In this document: positions 32,564 through 41,352 of the stretch, piece after piece
Layout: each line of letters opens with the position of its first letter
Position numbering within the stretch: the stretch's first letter is position 1
Assembly (NCBI RefSeq): GCF_004614165.1
Contig: NZ_SPVG01000250.1
Coordinates: forward strand, 1 to 64,000
Length of the DNA stretch: 64,000 bases
From: Duganella callida
GTDB lineage: Bacteria; Pseudomonadota; Gammaproteobacteria; Burkholderiales; Burkholderiaceae_D
Reading direction: 5' to 3'
The notes under the pieces: model-generated
What the model saw: only the letters and a program-made list of their open reading frames with translations
What the model was told of the DNA's origin: nothing
Databases searched by the model: none
Translations under genes and position numbers: made by a program

Positions 32564-34231
32564 ATGACCATGACAAAAAAACTGTCGCTGCGCGCCCTCG
32601 TGGTCGCCGCTTCCTGCCTCGCGATACAAACCGTCTACGCCGCGCCCACCACCGCCGCCACCCTGCCCAAGCTGGTCGTCGTGCTGGTGGTGGACGGCCT
32701 GCCGAACGAGCAGGTGCAGCGCTACCGCGACCAGTTCGGCCAGGGCGGCCTGCGCCGCATGCTGGACCAGGGCGCATCGTTCAGCAACGCCCACCAGGCA
32801 CACGGCGTGACCGTCACCGCCATCGGCCATAGCGCCGTACTGACCGGCGCCTATCCCTACGTGCACGGCATCATCGGTAACAACTGGATCGACCCGCTCA
32901 CCAAAAAATCGGTCTACTGCACCGAAGACACCAACTACACCTATATCGGCGAGGAGACCAAGCCGTCCGACGGCACCTCGCCGAACAAGCTGAAAGTGAA
33001 CACCCTGGGCGACGAGCTGCGCTATGCCACCGGCAGCAAGAGCAAGGTGGTCACCGTGTCGGGCAAGGACCGCGGCGCGATTCTGCTGGCGGGCAAGACC
33101 GGCACCGCCTACATGTACATGGACAAGACCGGCAACTTCTCCAGCTCCACCTACTACATGAAGCAGCACCCGGAATGGGTCACCAAATATGAAGCGGCCA
33201 AACCGCAGGACCGCTACTACGGCAAGACCTGGGCGCCGCTGCTGCCGGCGGCGGCCTACGAAGGCGACGCCAGCGAAGACCTGAACGTGCCGAAGGCCGG
33301 CACCCACAACCGCCTGCCCTACACCTACTACAGCGAGAGCGGCGAGATCGATGCCGGCTATTACGCCAGCCTGCGCGTCGGCCCGTATCTGGATCAGCTG
33401 ACGCTGGACTTCGCGCGCGCCGCCGTCGAAGGCGAAAACCTGGGCCGCAATCCGGCCGGCGTGCCGGACATCCTGGGCGTCAGCCTGTCTGCGCACGACT
33501 ACATCAACCATGCGTTTGGGCCGGAAAGCAAGATGTCGCACGACCATCTGCAACGCCTGGACCGCATGGTCGCCGAGTTCTTCACTTACCTGGACAAGCG
33601 TGTCGGCATGGACAATGTGCTGGTGGTGCTGACCGCGGACCATGGCTTCCCCAACACGCCGGAATTCGCCAAAACCCAGCACCTGGATGCCGAGCGCCTC
33701 GACGGCGACAAGCTGATGGCCGCGCTGAACCAGCATCTGGAGCAGAAGTTCGGTGTCGCCAAACTGGTGCAAGCGTGGTCGCTGCCGAACATCCACCTGG
33801 ACTACAGGCTGGTCGAGCAGAACAAGCTGAAGCGCGAGGAAGTGGAAACCGCCGCCGCGCGCTATCTGCTGGCGCAGAACGGCATCGCGGACGCATTCAC
33901 CCGCACGCAGTTCGAAAGCGGCGCGGTGCAAGGCACTCACATCGCCACCTTGATGCGTCGCGCCTGGAACCGCGATAACTCGGGCGACCTGATGGTGATC
34001 ACCAAGCCGTTCTGGTTCTTCGGCACGGGCGTCAGCGGCACCTCGCACGGCTCGCCGTACGCTTACGACACCAACGTGCCGCTGATGATCATGGGTAAAC
34101 GCTGGGTCAAGCCGGGCGCTTACGGGCAGTACGCGGAAGTGGTCGACATCGCGCCGACCCTGGCCAACCTGCTGCACGTGCGTCCGCCGGCAGGCGCGGA
34201 AGGCCGCGTGCTGACGGAGACGCTGCGCTGA
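32564..34231 (+). CDS. Alkaline phosphatase family protein, PafA-like
   Basis: A 555-residue exported phosphatase (signal peptide ending VYA-AP) of the alkaline phosphatase superfamily. Metal and active-site features are VLVVDGLPNEQ, GVTVTAIGHSAVLTGAYPYVHGIIGNNW (nucleophile Thr 83 or 85 rather than Ser), SAHDYINHAFGPES, TADHGFPNTPE and GTSHGSPYAYDTNVPLMIMG. This Thr-type active site and the IGNNW segment resemble PafA enzymes, which are best known as phosphate-insensitive. The start ATG 32564 or 32570 lacks a clear ribosome site. A Pho-box-like element precedes it. It abuts the convergent receiver gene with no gap. Confidence 0.88.
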   Translation: MTMTKKLSLRALVVAASCLAIQTVYAAPTTAATLPKLVVVLVVDGLPNEQVQRYRDQFGQGGLRRMLDQGASFSNAHQAHGVTVTAIGHSAVLTGAYPYVHGIIGNNWIDPLTKKSVYCTEDTNYTYIGEETKPSDGTSPNKLKVNTLGDELRYATGSKSKVVTVSGKDRGAILLAGKTGTAYMYMDKTGNFSSSTYYMKQHPEWVTKYEAAKPQDRYYGKTWAPLLPAAAYEGDASEDLNVPKAGTHNRLPYTYYSESGEIDAGYYASLRVGPYLDQLTLDFARAAVEGENLGRNPAGVPDILGVSLSAHDYINHAFGPESKMSHDHLQRLDRMVAEFFTYLDKRVGMDNVLVVLTADHGFPNTPEFAKTQHLDAERLDGDKLMAALNQHLEQKFGVAKLVQAWSLPNIHLDYRLVEQNKLKREEVETAAARYLLAQNGIADAFTRTQFESGAVQGTHIATLMRRAWNRDNSGDLMVITKPFWFFGTGVSGTSHGSPYAYDTNVPLMIMGKRWVKPGAYGQYAEVVDIAPTLANLLHVRPPAGAEGRVLTETLR

Positions 34232-34600
34232 TCAGGCCACGGTATCCAGATACTGATTCAGATGATCGAAGTTCAGCGGCTTCGAGAAATGCTGGGTGAA
34301 GCCCGCCGCGACCGCCTTCTTGGCGGAATCGCGGTCGGCGGAACCGGTGACGGCGATGATCGGAATCGACTGCGCGCCGGGGATGCGGCGGATGGCGCGC
34401 ACCGCGCCGTAGCCGTCCATCCACGGCATGCCCAGATCCATGATGATCGCGCGCGGCAGCGCATCGCGCACCCAGTCGCACGCTTCGTAACCGTTGTGCG
34501 CGGCGGCGGTCTCGTAGCCGTGGCATTGCAGCATCGCCGACAGCGTCTCCACCACATCGACATTATCGTCCACCACCAGAACCTGTTTTGCGCTTGCCAT
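34232..34600 (-). CDS. Stand-alone receiver-domain response regulator
   Basis: A 122-residue CheY-like protein consisting only of a receiver domain. It has the acidic pair (VVDDNVD), phospho-Asp in IIMDLGMPWMDG, Thr in VTGSA and Lys in FSKPLN, so all key residues are present. The start ATG 34600 has GAGG 7 bp upstream; an earlier ATG at 34612 does not. There is no output domain, so it acts through protein contacts in a phosphorelay. No kinase gene is adjacent. Its stop codon directly abuts that of the convergent phosphatase gene. Confidence 0.88.
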   Translation of the reverse strand: MASAKQVLVVDDNVDVVETLSAMLQCHGYETAAAHNGYEACDWVRDALPRAIIMDLGMPWMDGYGAVRAIRRIPGAQSIPIIAVTGSADRDSAKKAVAAGFTQHFSKPLNFDHLNQYLDTVA

Positions 34601-34691
34601 GATTTGCCTCACTTTTATTGAACTCGTGAGGTCATCGTAGCAATGGATGAGCTAGTCGTATGTTCGACAGCGCACCTAATCCGCAGTCACT

Positions 34692-34751
34692 CCGGGGTCA
34701 GGTCTGACTTTGGTACACGAGCCCGTGTGCGATTGGCAGAACTGACCCCGG
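34692..34751. repeat. REP-like inverted repeat CCGGGGTCAG
   Basis: CCGGGGTCAG (34692-34701) and its exact reverse complement CTGACCCCGG (34742-34751) flank a 40-bp centre that contains a second short stem (CACGAGCCCGTG). Another CCGGGGTCAGGTCT begins at 63982 at the edge of the window. Such GC-rich palindromic repeats scattered between genes are typical of REP elements mobilised by RAYT transposases. Confidence 0.6.
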
Positions 34752-34870
34752 ATTTGTATCGGACGCCGAGCTCGGCGGTAAACTGCCAGAATGGTTGTTG
34801 AGGCAACCGGCACGGTCTCAGCGCCCCATGGGTTGTCTCGCCTGATGAAACAACCACATGCGAGGACATT

Positions 34871-35437
34871 TTGCGACTTCCACTCATTCCGCCGGGCGAA
34901 CTCACGCCCGAACAGAAACCCTTGTACGACAGCATGCGCAAGGGTATTGCCAGCAATTTCAATGCCTTCAAAGTCGAGCGCGAGGATGGCGCCCTGATGG
35001 GGCCTTGGAATCCCTGGCTGCATGAGCCGCAGATCGGCAAGGCGATCTGGGATCTGACCCTGGCCATGACCGCCAACGCGGTGCTGCCCGATAACGTGCG
35101 CCAGATTGCCATTCTGGTGGTCGGCGCGCGCTACGACGCCGCCTATGAAATCTACGCCCACGTCGCCGTCGCCGAGAAGGAAGGCATGTCGGCCGAGCGC
35201 CTGGCCGCGCTGGTGGCCGACCAGAAGCCCACCGATTTGAACCAGCAGGAAAATATCGCTTTCGATTTTTCCTATGCGCTGTGCCGCGGCGGCACGCTGC
35301 CGGAGCCGCTGTATCGCCTGGCCGTCGACACCTTCGGCCAGCACGGCACCAATGAGCTGATTTACCTGGTCGGCCTGTACGCCCTGGTGTCGACCACACT
35401 GAACGGCTTTAACGTGCCGGTGCCGGAACGTGAATAA
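34871..35437 (+). CDS. CMD-like (carboxymuconolactone decarboxylase fold) protein
   Basis: A 188-residue protein of the CMD/AhpD superfamily, recognised from ELTPEQKPLYDSM, NVRQIAILVVGARYDAAYEIYAHVAVAEKEGMSAERLAAL and the end VSTTLNGFNVPVP. The usual CxxC pair is absent, so AhpD-like disulfide chemistry is unlikely. The only in-frame start is TTG 34871, with GAGGA 5 bp upstream; nearby ATG codons are out of frame. It overlaps the patatin gene by 8 bp and starts a three-gene operon with the patatin and 3-hydroxybutyrate dehydrogenase genes. The substrate is unknown. Confidence 0.8.
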   Translation: MRLPLIPPGELTPEQKPLYDSMRKGIASNFNAFKVEREDGALMGPWNPWLHEPQIGKAIWDLTLAMTANAVLPDNVRQIAILVVGARYDAAYEIYAHVAVAEKEGMSAERLAALVADQKPTDLNQQENIAFDFSYALCRGGTLPEPLYRLAVDTFGQHGTNELIYLVGLYALVSTTLNGFNVPVPERE

Positions 35438-36629
35438 ACGCGATCCCGTCACCCTGCGCGACGCCCGCATTGCCCCCGCCAGCCGCGCCGCTTCGGAATT
35501 CGGCAGCGTCGCGCTGGTGCTGCAGGGCGGCGGCGCGCTGGGCGCTTACCAGGCCGGCGTCTACGAACGGCTGCTGGCTGCCGGCATCGAGCCGACCTGG
35601 ATCGCCGGCATTTCGATCGGCGCCATCAACAGCGCCATCATCGCCGGCAACCCCAGGGAGCAGCGCCTCGCACGGCTGCGCGAATTCTGGGAGCTGGTCA
35701 GCGGCAGCGCCACCGGCGCGCCGATCTACTGGTCCGGCGCGCCGATGGTCGATACGGTGCGCGCCTGGGTCAATCAGCTGGCCGCCGAACGCGCTTTTAC
35801 CCAGGGCGTGGCCGGCTTTTTCACGCCGCGGGTGCCGCCACCCTATCTGCTGTGGAACGGTGGCGGCGCCACCAGCTATTACGATACGGCGCCGCTGCGC
35901 GCAACACTGGAGAGGCTGGTCGATTTCGACCGCATCAATGCCCGGGAGACGCGGCTCAGCGTCGGCGCGGTGAATGTCCGCACCGGCAATTTCGCCTATT
36001 TCGACAATACGGTAGACCGCATCCGTCCCGAGCACATCATGGCCAGCGGCGCCCTGCCGCCCGGCTTCGACGCGGTGGAGATCGACGGCGAACAGTACTG
36101 GGACGGCGGCATGGTGTCGAATACGCCGCTGGAATGGGTGCTGTCGAATGGCACCGGGCTGGACACGCTGGTGTGGCAGGTCGACCTGTGGAGCGCCCAC
36201 GGCGAACTGCCGCGCGACCTGGCCAGCGTCGCCACGCGCATGAAGGAGATCCAGTATTCGAGCCGCACGCGCAGCGCCACCGATTCCTTGCGCAAGGTGA
36301 AAAAACTACGCAGCACCCTGTGCGAGCTGCTGGACATGATCCCGGCCGACGTGGCGGCATCGCCGCAGGCGCGGGCGCTGGCCGCGGCGGCCGATCCGGC
36401 GCTTTACAACATCGTCGAACTGATTTATCGCTCGGCGACATACGAAGGTCAATATAAAGACGTAGAATTTTCCCGCAGGACGATGAACGAGCACTGGCAG
36501 GCAGGCCATGCCGACGCCGACGCCACGCTCGCGCATGAAGAAATTCTCCGGCTTCCGAGTTCCGACAACAACCCCGCCGTGTTCGACTTTCTGACGAAAC
36601 CGGCCCAACCTTTGAAGAGACCATCATGA
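35430..36629 (+). CDS. Patatin-like phospholipase with DUF3734 C-terminus
   Basis: A 399-residue lipid acyl hydrolase. The oxyanion loop is [11 protein letters not shown] (about 33-43), the nucleophile Ser62 is in GISIGAI, and Asp225 is in [11 protein letters not shown], giving the Ser-Asp dyad. The C-terminus (about 310-390; [22 protein letters not shown]) is the DUF3734 extension. The start is GTG 35430, inside the end of the preceding gene, and its stop overlaps the next start (ATGA). Such patatins often sit beside 3-hydroxybutyrate dehydrogenase genes, as here, suggesting a link to polyhydroxybutyrate or lipid turnover. Confidence 0.9.
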   Translation: MNKRDPVTLRDARIAPASRAASEFGSVALVLQGGGALGAYQAGVYERLLAAGIEPTWIAGISIGAINSAIIAGNPREQRLARLREFWELVSGSATGAPIYWSGAPMVDTVRAWVNQLAAERAFTQGVAGFFTPRVPPPYLLWNGGGATSYYDTAPLRATLERLVDFDRINARETRLSVGAVNVRTGNFAYFDNTVDRIRPEHIMASGALPPGFDAVEIDGEQYWDGGMVSNTPLEWVLSNGTGLDTLVWQVDLWSAHGELPRDLASVATRMKEIQYSSRTRSATDSLRKVKKLRSTLCELLDMIPADVAASPQARALAAAADPALYNIVELIYRSATYEGQYKDVEFSRRTMNEHWQAGHADADATLAHEEILRLPSSDNNPAVFDFLTKPAQPLKRPS

Positions 36630-37408
36630 ACCTGAAAGACAAAGTAGCCGTCGTCACCGGCGCGGCCAGCGGCATCGGCAAGGAAATCGCCACCGTCTAT
36701 TTTCAAAACGGCGCCAAGGTCGTCATCGCCGACCTGAATCTGGCATCGGCGCAGGCGGTCGCCAGCGAGCTCGATCCGTCCGGCCAGCGCGCCATCGCGG
36801 TGGCGATGGATGTCACCAATGAGGAACAGGTCGACGCCGGCATCGCCGCCGCCGCCGACAAGCTGGGCGGCATCGACGTGCTGGTGTCGAACGCCGGCAT
36901 CCAGATCGTGGCGCCGATGGAGTCGTTCAAATTCGCCGACTGGAAGAAGATGCTGGCGATCCACCTGGACGGCGCCTTCCTCACCACGCGTGCCTGCCTG
37001 CAGCGCATGTATCAACAGAAGCGCGGCGGCAGCATCATCTATATGGGCTCGGTGCACTCGAAGGAAGCGTCGGTGCTGAAGGCGCCGTACGTGACGGCCA
37101 AGCACGGCCTGGTCGGCCTGTGCAAGACGGTCGCCAAGGAAGGCGCCGCCCACGGCGTGCGCGCCAACGTGATCTGCCCCGGCTTCGTGCGCACGCCGCT
37201 GGTGGAAAAGCAGATCCCCGAACAGGCCAAGGAGCTGGGCATCAGCGAGGACGACGTGGTCAAGAAAGTGATGCTGAAGGAAACCGTGGACGGCGAATTC
37301 ACCACCGTCGACGACGTCGCCCAGACCGCGCTGTTCCTGGCCGCCTTCCCGTCGAATGCTCTGACCGGTCAGTCGATCGTCGTCAGCCACGGCTGGTTCA
37401 TGCAGTAA
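36626..37408 (+). CDS. bdhA: 3-hydroxybutyrate dehydrogenase (SDR)
   Basis: A 260-residue short-chain dehydrogenase with NAD-binding TGAASGIG (about 11-18), NAG (about 90), catalytic Ser in MGSVHS and YVTAKHG (Tyr and Lys). Features such as [29 protein letters not shown]-type [19 protein letters not shown] and the C-terminal VVSHGWFMQ match D-3-hydroxybutyrate dehydrogenases. It would oxidise 3-hydroxybutyrate, a polyhydroxybutyrate breakdown product, to acetoacetate. It is coupled by ATGA overlap to the patatin gene. Confidence 0.92.
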   Translation: MNLKDKVAVVTGAASGIGKEIATVYFQNGAKVVIADLNLASAQAVASELDPSGQRAIAVAMDVTNEEQVDAGIAAAADKLGGIDVLVSNAGIQIVAPMESFKFADWKKMLAIHLDGAFLTTRACLQRMYQQKRGGSIIYMGSVHSKEASVLKAPYVTAKHGLVGLCKTVAKEGAAHGVRANVICPGFVRTPLVEKQIPEQAKELGISEDDVVKKVMLKETVDGEFTTVDDVAQTALFLAAFPSNALTGQSIVVSHGWFMQ

Positions 37409-37455
37409 GCAGCCGCGCCGCCGTATAATGCACACTCCGCAAGCACGAGGGAGTC

Positions 37456-38157
37456 ATGATGGGGCCACGCTCGAAAGAAACCACGTTTTTTCTGTTTGCG
37501 CACCTGGCCCTGCTGTGCATCGTACTGGCCGGCTTCGCCCGCACCTTTTATCTGCGCGGGCTGTTCGTGCCGCGTCCTTTGCCGCTGCTGCTGCAACTGC
37601 ACGGCATCGCCCTGACGCTGTGGTTCGCCGTGGTCGTGATTCAGGGCCTGCTGATGTCTGGGCGCCGGCGCGCATGGCATCGGCGTCTGGCCTGGCTGAC
37701 GTTGCCGGTGATCGTCGCCGTCATCGTCAGCGGCGCGTGGGTGAATCTGCGCCTGGCACTTCAGCTCAGCTCCGCAAGCGACCCGGAAAACATGTTTATC
37801 TGGGCGAATTTCACCAGCCTGCTGTCCTTTGCGATCCTGCTGGCGGCGGCGGTGAAACGCCGCCATCGTCCGCCGGCGCATCACCGCCTGATCTTCTTCG
37901 CTTCCCTGTCCATCATCGGACCGGCTTTCGCCCGTTTCGCCTTCTGGCCGGTGGTCGGACTGGGCCTCGGGATGGCGCCGATATTTGCCATGGCCGGCAT
38001 GTTGCTGCTCGTCATCCTGGCGATCGCCTACGACCTTGCCACACTCGGGCGGGTGGAACGCGCCACCTGGGGCGGTCTGGCCGGCGTCTTCGTGCCGCTG
38101 ATCGGGGGTATGGCGGTGGCCGTTTCGGGACTCGGCTACGCGCTGCTGAACGCTTGA
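37456..38157 (+). CDS. Hypothetical multi-pass membrane protein
   Basis: A 233-residue protein with about six transmembrane helices and several conserved-looking His and Arg residues in loops (LLLQLHGIALTLW, RAWHRRLAWL, HRPPAHHRLIFF). The spacing of His in helices resembles haem-binding or cytochrome-b-like membrane proteins, but I do not recognise a family. GAGGGAG precedes the ATG. It begins 47 bp after the dehydrogenase gene and may be an independent unit. Confidence 0.7.
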   Translation: MMGPRSKETTFFLFAHLALLCIVLAGFARTFYLRGLFVPRPLPLLLQLHGIALTLWFAVVVIQGLLMSGRRRAWHRRLAWLTLPVIVAVIVSGAWVNLRLALQLSSASDPENMFIWANFTSLLSFAILLAAAVKRRHRPPAHHRLIFFASLSIIGPAFARFAFWPVVGLGLGMAPIFAMAGMLLLVILAIAYDLATLGRVERATWGGLAGVFVPLIGGMAVAVSGLGYALLNA

Positions 38158-38233
38158 ACATAAACTCTCACGTTGCCCGGCCTGAGCACGATTTTGCATG
38201 CTACAGTGTGTGGATCAAGACAGGGAGGCAGAC

Positions 38234-38620
38234 ATGAAACGGGTAACGGGAATCGGCGGTGTGTTCTTCTACGCGCAGGATCCGGCGGCGCTGCGCGCCT
38301 GGTACAAACAGCATCTGGGCATCGACGTGCAGGTGTGGGGCGGCGCCGCGTTCGACTGGTCGGACGATACCGGCAAACCGGTGGGCGGCACCACGGCCTG
38401 GTGCATCAGCGCGGCCGACAGCGCCCATTTCGCGCCGGGCCGCGCTTCGTTCATGATCAATTACCGCGTCGCCGACCTGGACGCCCTGCTCCAGGCCCTG
38501 CGCGACGAGGGATGCGAGGTGCTCGACAAGACCGACGATTCCGATTACGGCAAATTCGGCTGGGTGATCGACCCCGAGGGCAACAAGGTCGAACTGTGGC
38601 AGCCGCCAGCCGGCCAGTGA
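38234..38620 (+). CDS. VOC-family (glyoxalase-like) protein
   Basis: A 128-residue single VOC domain starting at ATG 38234 with GGGAGG upstream. N-terminal IGGVFFYAQDPAALRAWYKQHLGIDV and C-terminal YGKFGWVIDPEGNKVELWQP are the classic beta-alpha-beta-beta-beta halves, with the terminal Glu as a probable metal ligand. Members include glyoxalases, dioxygenases and drug-binding resistance proteins. The specific role cannot be assigned. It is convergent with the PhnB-like gene 10 bp away. Confidence 0.85.
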   Translation: MKRVTGIGGVFFYAQDPAALRAWYKQHLGIDVQVWGGAAFDWSDDTGKPVGGTTAWCISAADSAHFAPGRASFMINYRVADLDALLQALRDEGCEVLDKTDDSDYGKFGWVIDPEGNKVELWQPPAGQ

Positions 38621-38630
38621 CCCGGATATC

Positions 38631-39110
38631 CTAGCCGCGCACGGCGGCTTCGATTTTGGCGACGTCGATTTTCCCCATGGTCATCATGGCCCGGAAGGCG
38701 CGCTGCGCCACCTCGCCGCCCTGCGCCATGGCGTCGGTCAGCACGCGCGGTGTGATCTGCCACGACAGGCCCCACTTGTCCTTGCACCAGCCGCATTCGC
38801 TTTCCTTGCCGCCGTTGCCGACGATGGCGTTCCAGTAGCGGTCGGTTTCTTCCTGGTCGTCGGTGGCGACCTGGAACGAGAACGCCTCGCTGTGCTTGAA
38901 CACCGGGCCGCCGTTCAGTCCCATGCAGGGGATGCCCAGCACCGTGAATTCCACCGTCAGCACCTGGCCTTCCTTCCCGCCCGGAAAATCGCCGGGCGCG
39001 CGGTGCACGGACCTCACCGCACTGTCGGGAAACACGCTGGCGTAGAAATTCGCCGCTTCTTCCGCATCTTTTTCGTACCACAGGCAGATCGTGTTTTTGT
39101 TAGCCATCAT
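38631..39110 (-). CDS. PhnB-like VOC protein (3-dmu-9_3-mt type)
   Basis: About 159 residues from ATG 39110 or the adjacent ATG 39107 (better spacing from GAGGAG). It belongs to the PhnB/3-demethylubiquinone-methyltransferase-like VOC group: ICLWYEKDAEEAANFYASVFPDS, then GIPCMGLNGGPVFKHSEAFSFQVATDDQEETDRYWNAI and CGWCKDKWGLSWQITP. Despite the family name, most members have no proven methyltransferase activity. It is 44 bp downstream of the orphan gene at 39155 on the same strand. Confidence 0.87.
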   Translation of the reverse strand: MMANKNTICLWYEKDAEEAANFYASVFPDSAVRSVHRAPGDFPGGKEGQVLTVEFTVLGIPCMGLNGGPVFKHSEAFSFQVATDDQEETDRYWNAIVGNGGKESECGWCKDKWGLSWQITPRVLTDAMAQGGEVAQRAFRAMMTMGKIDVAKIEAAVRG

Positions 39111-39154
39111 CTCTCTCCTCTGATCGCCGCCCGGACGGGCTGTAGTCGTGGATT

Positions 39155-40561
39155 TTACAATGCAGCTCTGGCGGCCCGCGCACCTTTCGGCAGAAGCTCC
39201 TTGAGCAGGTCGCGCTTGACCGTACTGGTCTCCGGCGTCGTAGTTTGCCCGGTCAGCACGCCCATCAGATATTTCCATTCCTGCGTGGAGCGGCTGACGG
39301 TTTGTCCGGTCGCGGCGCTCGTCATCAGGCCGTTGTCGTGGCGGATTTCCGTGTCGCTGACCGCGTCTTCGCTGACCCGCTTGTACGCATAGTTTTGCGA
39401 CTGGCGGCTATTGTCCAGCGCCAGCGGCATCCCCGCCCGCAGCGATTCATGAAAACTCGCCTCCAGATGCGCATGCCGGCGCTGCGAAATCGCACGGTTG
39501 CCCTGGCCATGGGCGCTGATGCTGGTGCCCTGCTCGACCCGATAGGAAAACGTATCGGTTTCTTCCAGCCGCATCGGGTTGGACGACACCGGGGTGTCGC
39601 TGATCGATGCGCTGAAATCCGGCACCCCGCTCAATAGGGCAAGATCGTCCTCGGACAGTGGGGTCGCGCGCTGGTCGGCGGCAGTGGTGGACGATGCTCC
39701 GATCATCTGCGAGAACGCGTCCTTGAAGCTGGCCAGCGTCGCCGCATGGGCATGGCCGCGGACGCCCGCTTCATCGAACTGCTTCAAATATGCCTGCACG
39801 CCCGTCTGGCGCTGCCGCGCATTGCCCATGGCCGCCAGTTGGCGCAGATCGATGCCAAGCTTGATGCTGCCATCCTGCCCCACGCTGCTGAACGAACGCG
39901 CGCTTTGATCGGCATGGAATTCCTGGCTTTGCACCTCCCGGCCCTGAAAAGTGTATTTCGTCTGCAGATCAATCGACGCCACCAGCGCCGGATCGAGGTC
40001 GAGCAGGCCGCTGAAATCGAGCCCGGACGAGCGCGTCATGCCGTCGATGGCGTTCTGGAAGGCGGTCGCCATACCGGTCACGGCGTGGCGGTCGGCGGCG
40101 CTGAGCTGACCGCTGCTCTTGATCTGCAACGCCAGGCTGTCGCCCTTGCTGTCCATCCCCACGCTGACGTCGACGCCATCGGCCAATCTGATCTTCAGCG
40201 CTACCTGGTATGCGCTCTGGCCGCCGCCCGAATTCAACCGCGAGACCGCTTGCGAAAAATCGCCCGCCTCGCTACCGAAGCGCTGCAGCGCCGCGGCGCC
40301 CAGCCCCTGCAAGCGATCCAGCAAGGTACTGGCGCCGAAGTTGACGGTCATGAGGGACGTGAGCGCATCGCTCGAACGGGTCTTCCAGCTCAGCGCGTTC
40401 AACAGCGGCGGTTGCAGGCTGGCCAGGCCGGCGGGGGAAGAGGAAACCGCCGCTTGCGGCATGACGCCATCGCTTGCAATCAATGCATCGTCCGGGCGGC
40501 GCTCCGGCCAAATCGGCACGACTGCAAGTGGCCTGCTGCTGACAGAAGAAATGGCGGTCAT
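39155..40561 (-). CDS. Large hypothetical protein without recognised domain
   Basis: A 468-residue protein with no signal peptide or membrane helix. It is rich in Ser, Ala, Gln and Thr with alternating short helices. Charged helical parts include TGMATAFQNAIDGMTRSSGLDFSGLLDLDPALVASIDLQTKYTF-like stretches, and the basic end reads LLKELLPKGARAARAAL. The Ser/Thr-rich N-terminus resembles that of exported structural or flagellar-associated proteins, but this is weak. The ATG at 40561 lacks a clear ribosome site. I cannot assign a family. It lies between a VOC gene and a divergent lipid A deacylase gene. Confidence 0.65.
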   Translation of the reverse strand: MTAISSVSSRPLAVVPIWPERRPDDALIASDGVMPQAAVSSSPAGLASLQPPLLNALSWKTRSSDALTSLMTVNFGASTLLDRLQGLGAAALQRFGSEAGDFSQAVSRLNSGGGQSAYQVALKIRLADGVDVSVGMDSKGDSLALQIKSSGQLSAADRHAVTGMATAFQNAIDGMTRSSGLDFSGLLDLDPALVASIDLQTKYTFQGREVQSQEFHADQSARSFSSVGQDGSIKLGIDLRQLAAMGNARQRQTGVQAYLKQFDEAGVRGHAHAATLASFKDAFSQMIGASSTTAADQRATPLSEDDLALLSGVPDFSASISDTPVSSNPMRLEETDTFSYRVEQGTSISAHGQGNRAISQRRHAHLEASFHESLRAGMPLALDNSRQSQNYAYKRVSEDAVSDTEIRHDNGLMTSAATGQTVSRSTQEWKYLMGVLTGQTTTPETSTVKRDLLKELLPKGARAARAAL

Positions 40562-40755
40562 GGGGTGATTTCGAGTTAATTACCACCAACAGTAGCGACA
40601 AAATCTTTACCGATATTAAATTTCCGCCCCTGGCTCTCCCTTTAGCTCTCCGGCGAACTTTGCCGCTTCCGTATACAATCTGTTACCTGATCGGGGTAAG
40701 GTGCTATCCACTACCCTATCGCAAAATATTATTCAGAATAAAGGTTGAATCACAA

Positions 40756-41304
40756 ATGAAAAAACTCCTCAGCTCCCTGGTCGCCGTTGCCGCGCTGTCG
40801 CTCGCACAATCCAGCCATGCCGGCACCGGCCTGGTTGATTCGGTTTCGCTGGAAGCCGGCGGTGGCGAGAGCATGCAGATGGTGCGCCTGTCGGCACAAA
40901 AGGATTGGAACAAGAACTGGTTCCCGACCAGCGGTTACCACCTGTCGGGCTACTGGGATGCCAACGTCGCCTACTGGCGCGCCAACGACTGGCTGGGTGT
41001 CTCGGGTAATCACAAGAATCTGGGCGTGGTCGGCATCACCCCGGTGTTCCGCTGGGAAGCTGACAACAAGCTGGGCCTGTACGCCGACGCCGGTATCGGC
41101 GCCGCGCTGTTCTCCAGCGTGTACCAGAATACCGACCGCCACCTGTCGACCGCGTTCGAATTCGCCGACCACGTGGGCTTCGGCTATGTGATGTCCAACA
41201 AGTGGGATCTGGGCGTGCGCCTGCAGCACTACTCGAACGGCGGCATCAAGCATCCTAACGGCGGCGTGAACCTGTTCGTGGTCCGCGCCGCTTACCGCTA
41301 CTAA
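40756..41304 (+). CDS. pagL: Lipid A 3-O-deacylase, PagL-like
   Basis: A 182-residue outer membrane beta-barrel starting at ATG 40756, with signal peptide (SLAQSSHA-GT). The PagL signature is present: RLQHYSNGGIKHPNGGVN with His158 and Ser160, matching the catalytic His-x-Ser pair, and the protein ends in an aromatic residue (AAYRY). PagL removes the 3-O acyl chain from lipid A and so modifies endotoxin and membrane permeability. The third catalytic acidic residue of PagL is not clearly visible here. A hairpin terminator follows. Confidence 0.85.
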   Translation: MKKLLSSLVAVAALSLAQSSHAGTGLVDSVSLEAGGGESMQMVRLSAQKDWNKNWFPTSGYHLSGYWDANVAYWRANDWLGVSGNHKNLGVVGITPVFRWEADNKLGLYADAGIGAALFSSVYQNTDRHLSTAFEFADHVGFGYVMSNKWDLGVRLQHYSNGGIKHPNGGVNLFVVRAAYRY

Positions 41305-41313
41305 GCAGCATCG

Positions 41314-41338
41314 AGGACCAGCCATTGCGGCTGGTCCT
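41314..41338. terminator. Hairpin terminator between convergent genes
   Basis: AGGACCAGCC (loop ATTGC) GGCTGGTCCT: a perfect 10-bp stem midway between the pagL stop and the stop of the GH3 gene. The T-run is weak (GTATTCT), but its place between convergent genes suits a shared terminator for pagL and the long xylose operon. Confidence 0.75.
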
Positions 41339-41352
41339 GTATTCTCCGAGCG

